Of a stretch of DNA of 21,151 bases, positions 21,097 to 21,151 are shown in pieces. The notes under the pieces were generated by a model, which saw nothing but the letters and a program-made list of their open reading frames with translations, did no database searches and was not told where the DNA came from. Source of the DNA: JASFJH01 sp050117725 (lineage in GTDB: Bacteria; Pseudomonadota; Gammaproteobacteria; AKS1); assembly GCA_050117725.1 (NCBI GenBank), contig JASFME010000013.1, positions 1-21,151 on the forward strand, in the 5' to 3' direction. The number at the start of each line of letters is the position of its first letter. The stretch's first letter is position 1. A program made the translations under genes and the position numbers.

Positions 21097-21151
21097 TTAC
21101 TCGATGATTTTGGATACAACACCGGCGCCAACCGTGCGGCCACCTTCACGA
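21097..21151 (-). CDS. tuf: Elongation factor Tu, 3' end only
   Basis: The last 17 codons and stop codon of EF-Tu, the GTPase that brings aminoacyl-tRNA to the ribosome. The readable end REGGRTVGAGVVSKIIE is the family C terminus (E. coli ends in VAKVLG or VAKVLS). The rest lies beyond the window. Its position before rpsJ shows that the str and S10 operons are joined here. Confidence 0.93.
   Translation of the reverse strand, partial: REGGRTVGAGVVSKIIE

Overview
The window is a chromosomal segment of a gammaproteobacterium. Three things point there: the gene order of a merged str/S10/spc/alpha ribosomal cluster, an E. coli-type YajR transporter, and a uvrA - MFS transporter - ssb block downstream of rplQ like the one I remember in Pseudomonas. 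The genus cannot be named. The S4 protein has four zinc-ligand cysteines, unlike E. coli S4, which argues against the Enterobacterales.

Layout. Positions 1-301 hold no gene, only an array of hairpin repeats, a second inverted-repeat tract and the ssb terminator. From 302 to 2320, ssb and a yajR-type MFS gene lie on the minus strand. From 2409 to 5234, uvrA lies on the plus strand, divergent from yajR across a very compact promoter region. From 5378 to 7373 there is a small accessory island: an orphan OmpR/PhoB-type response regulator (plus), a short phage-repressor-like XRE protein (minus) and a SAM hydrolase of the DUF62 family (minus). From 7556 to 21151, 29 genes lie on the minus strand. 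Read in the direction of transcription they are: the tuf 3' end, rpsJ, rplC, rplD, rplW, rplB, rpsS, rplV, rpsC, rplP, rpmC, rpsQ, rplN, rplX, rplE, rpsN, rpsH, rplF, rplR, rpsE, rpmD, rplO, secY, rpmJ, rpsM, rpsK, rpsD, rpoA and rplQ. The cluster ends in a strong intrinsic terminator.

The large cluster makes much of the ribosome, the core translocon subunit SecY and the RNA polymerase alpha subunit. Gaps are mostly 0-40 nt with several start/stop overlaps, so it reads as one transcription unit. One visible internal promoter sits before rpsM. The S10 leader used by L4 in E. coli cannot be present, because tuf ends 14 nt before rpsJ. uvrA and ssb are DNA repair and replication genes, but I see no E. 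coli-type LexA box in front of either.

The most unusual signal is a dispersed, structured repeat of about 60 nt. Copies lie at 1-61 and 116-173 (inverted), a half copy at 61-85, and a distant copy at 7477-7540 between rplQ and its terminator. The copies share a two-part hairpin with a 2-nt bulge on the same side and a 3-nt loop. Their stems differ by compensatory base changes, so the structure itself appears to be conserved. Other points worth attention are a TTG-started zinc-type rpsD, back-to-back uvrA/yajR promoters sharing one -10 region with a palindrome beside it, and perfect dyads upstream of the response regulator and xre genes. I see no CRISPR array, prophage, transposase or tRNA.
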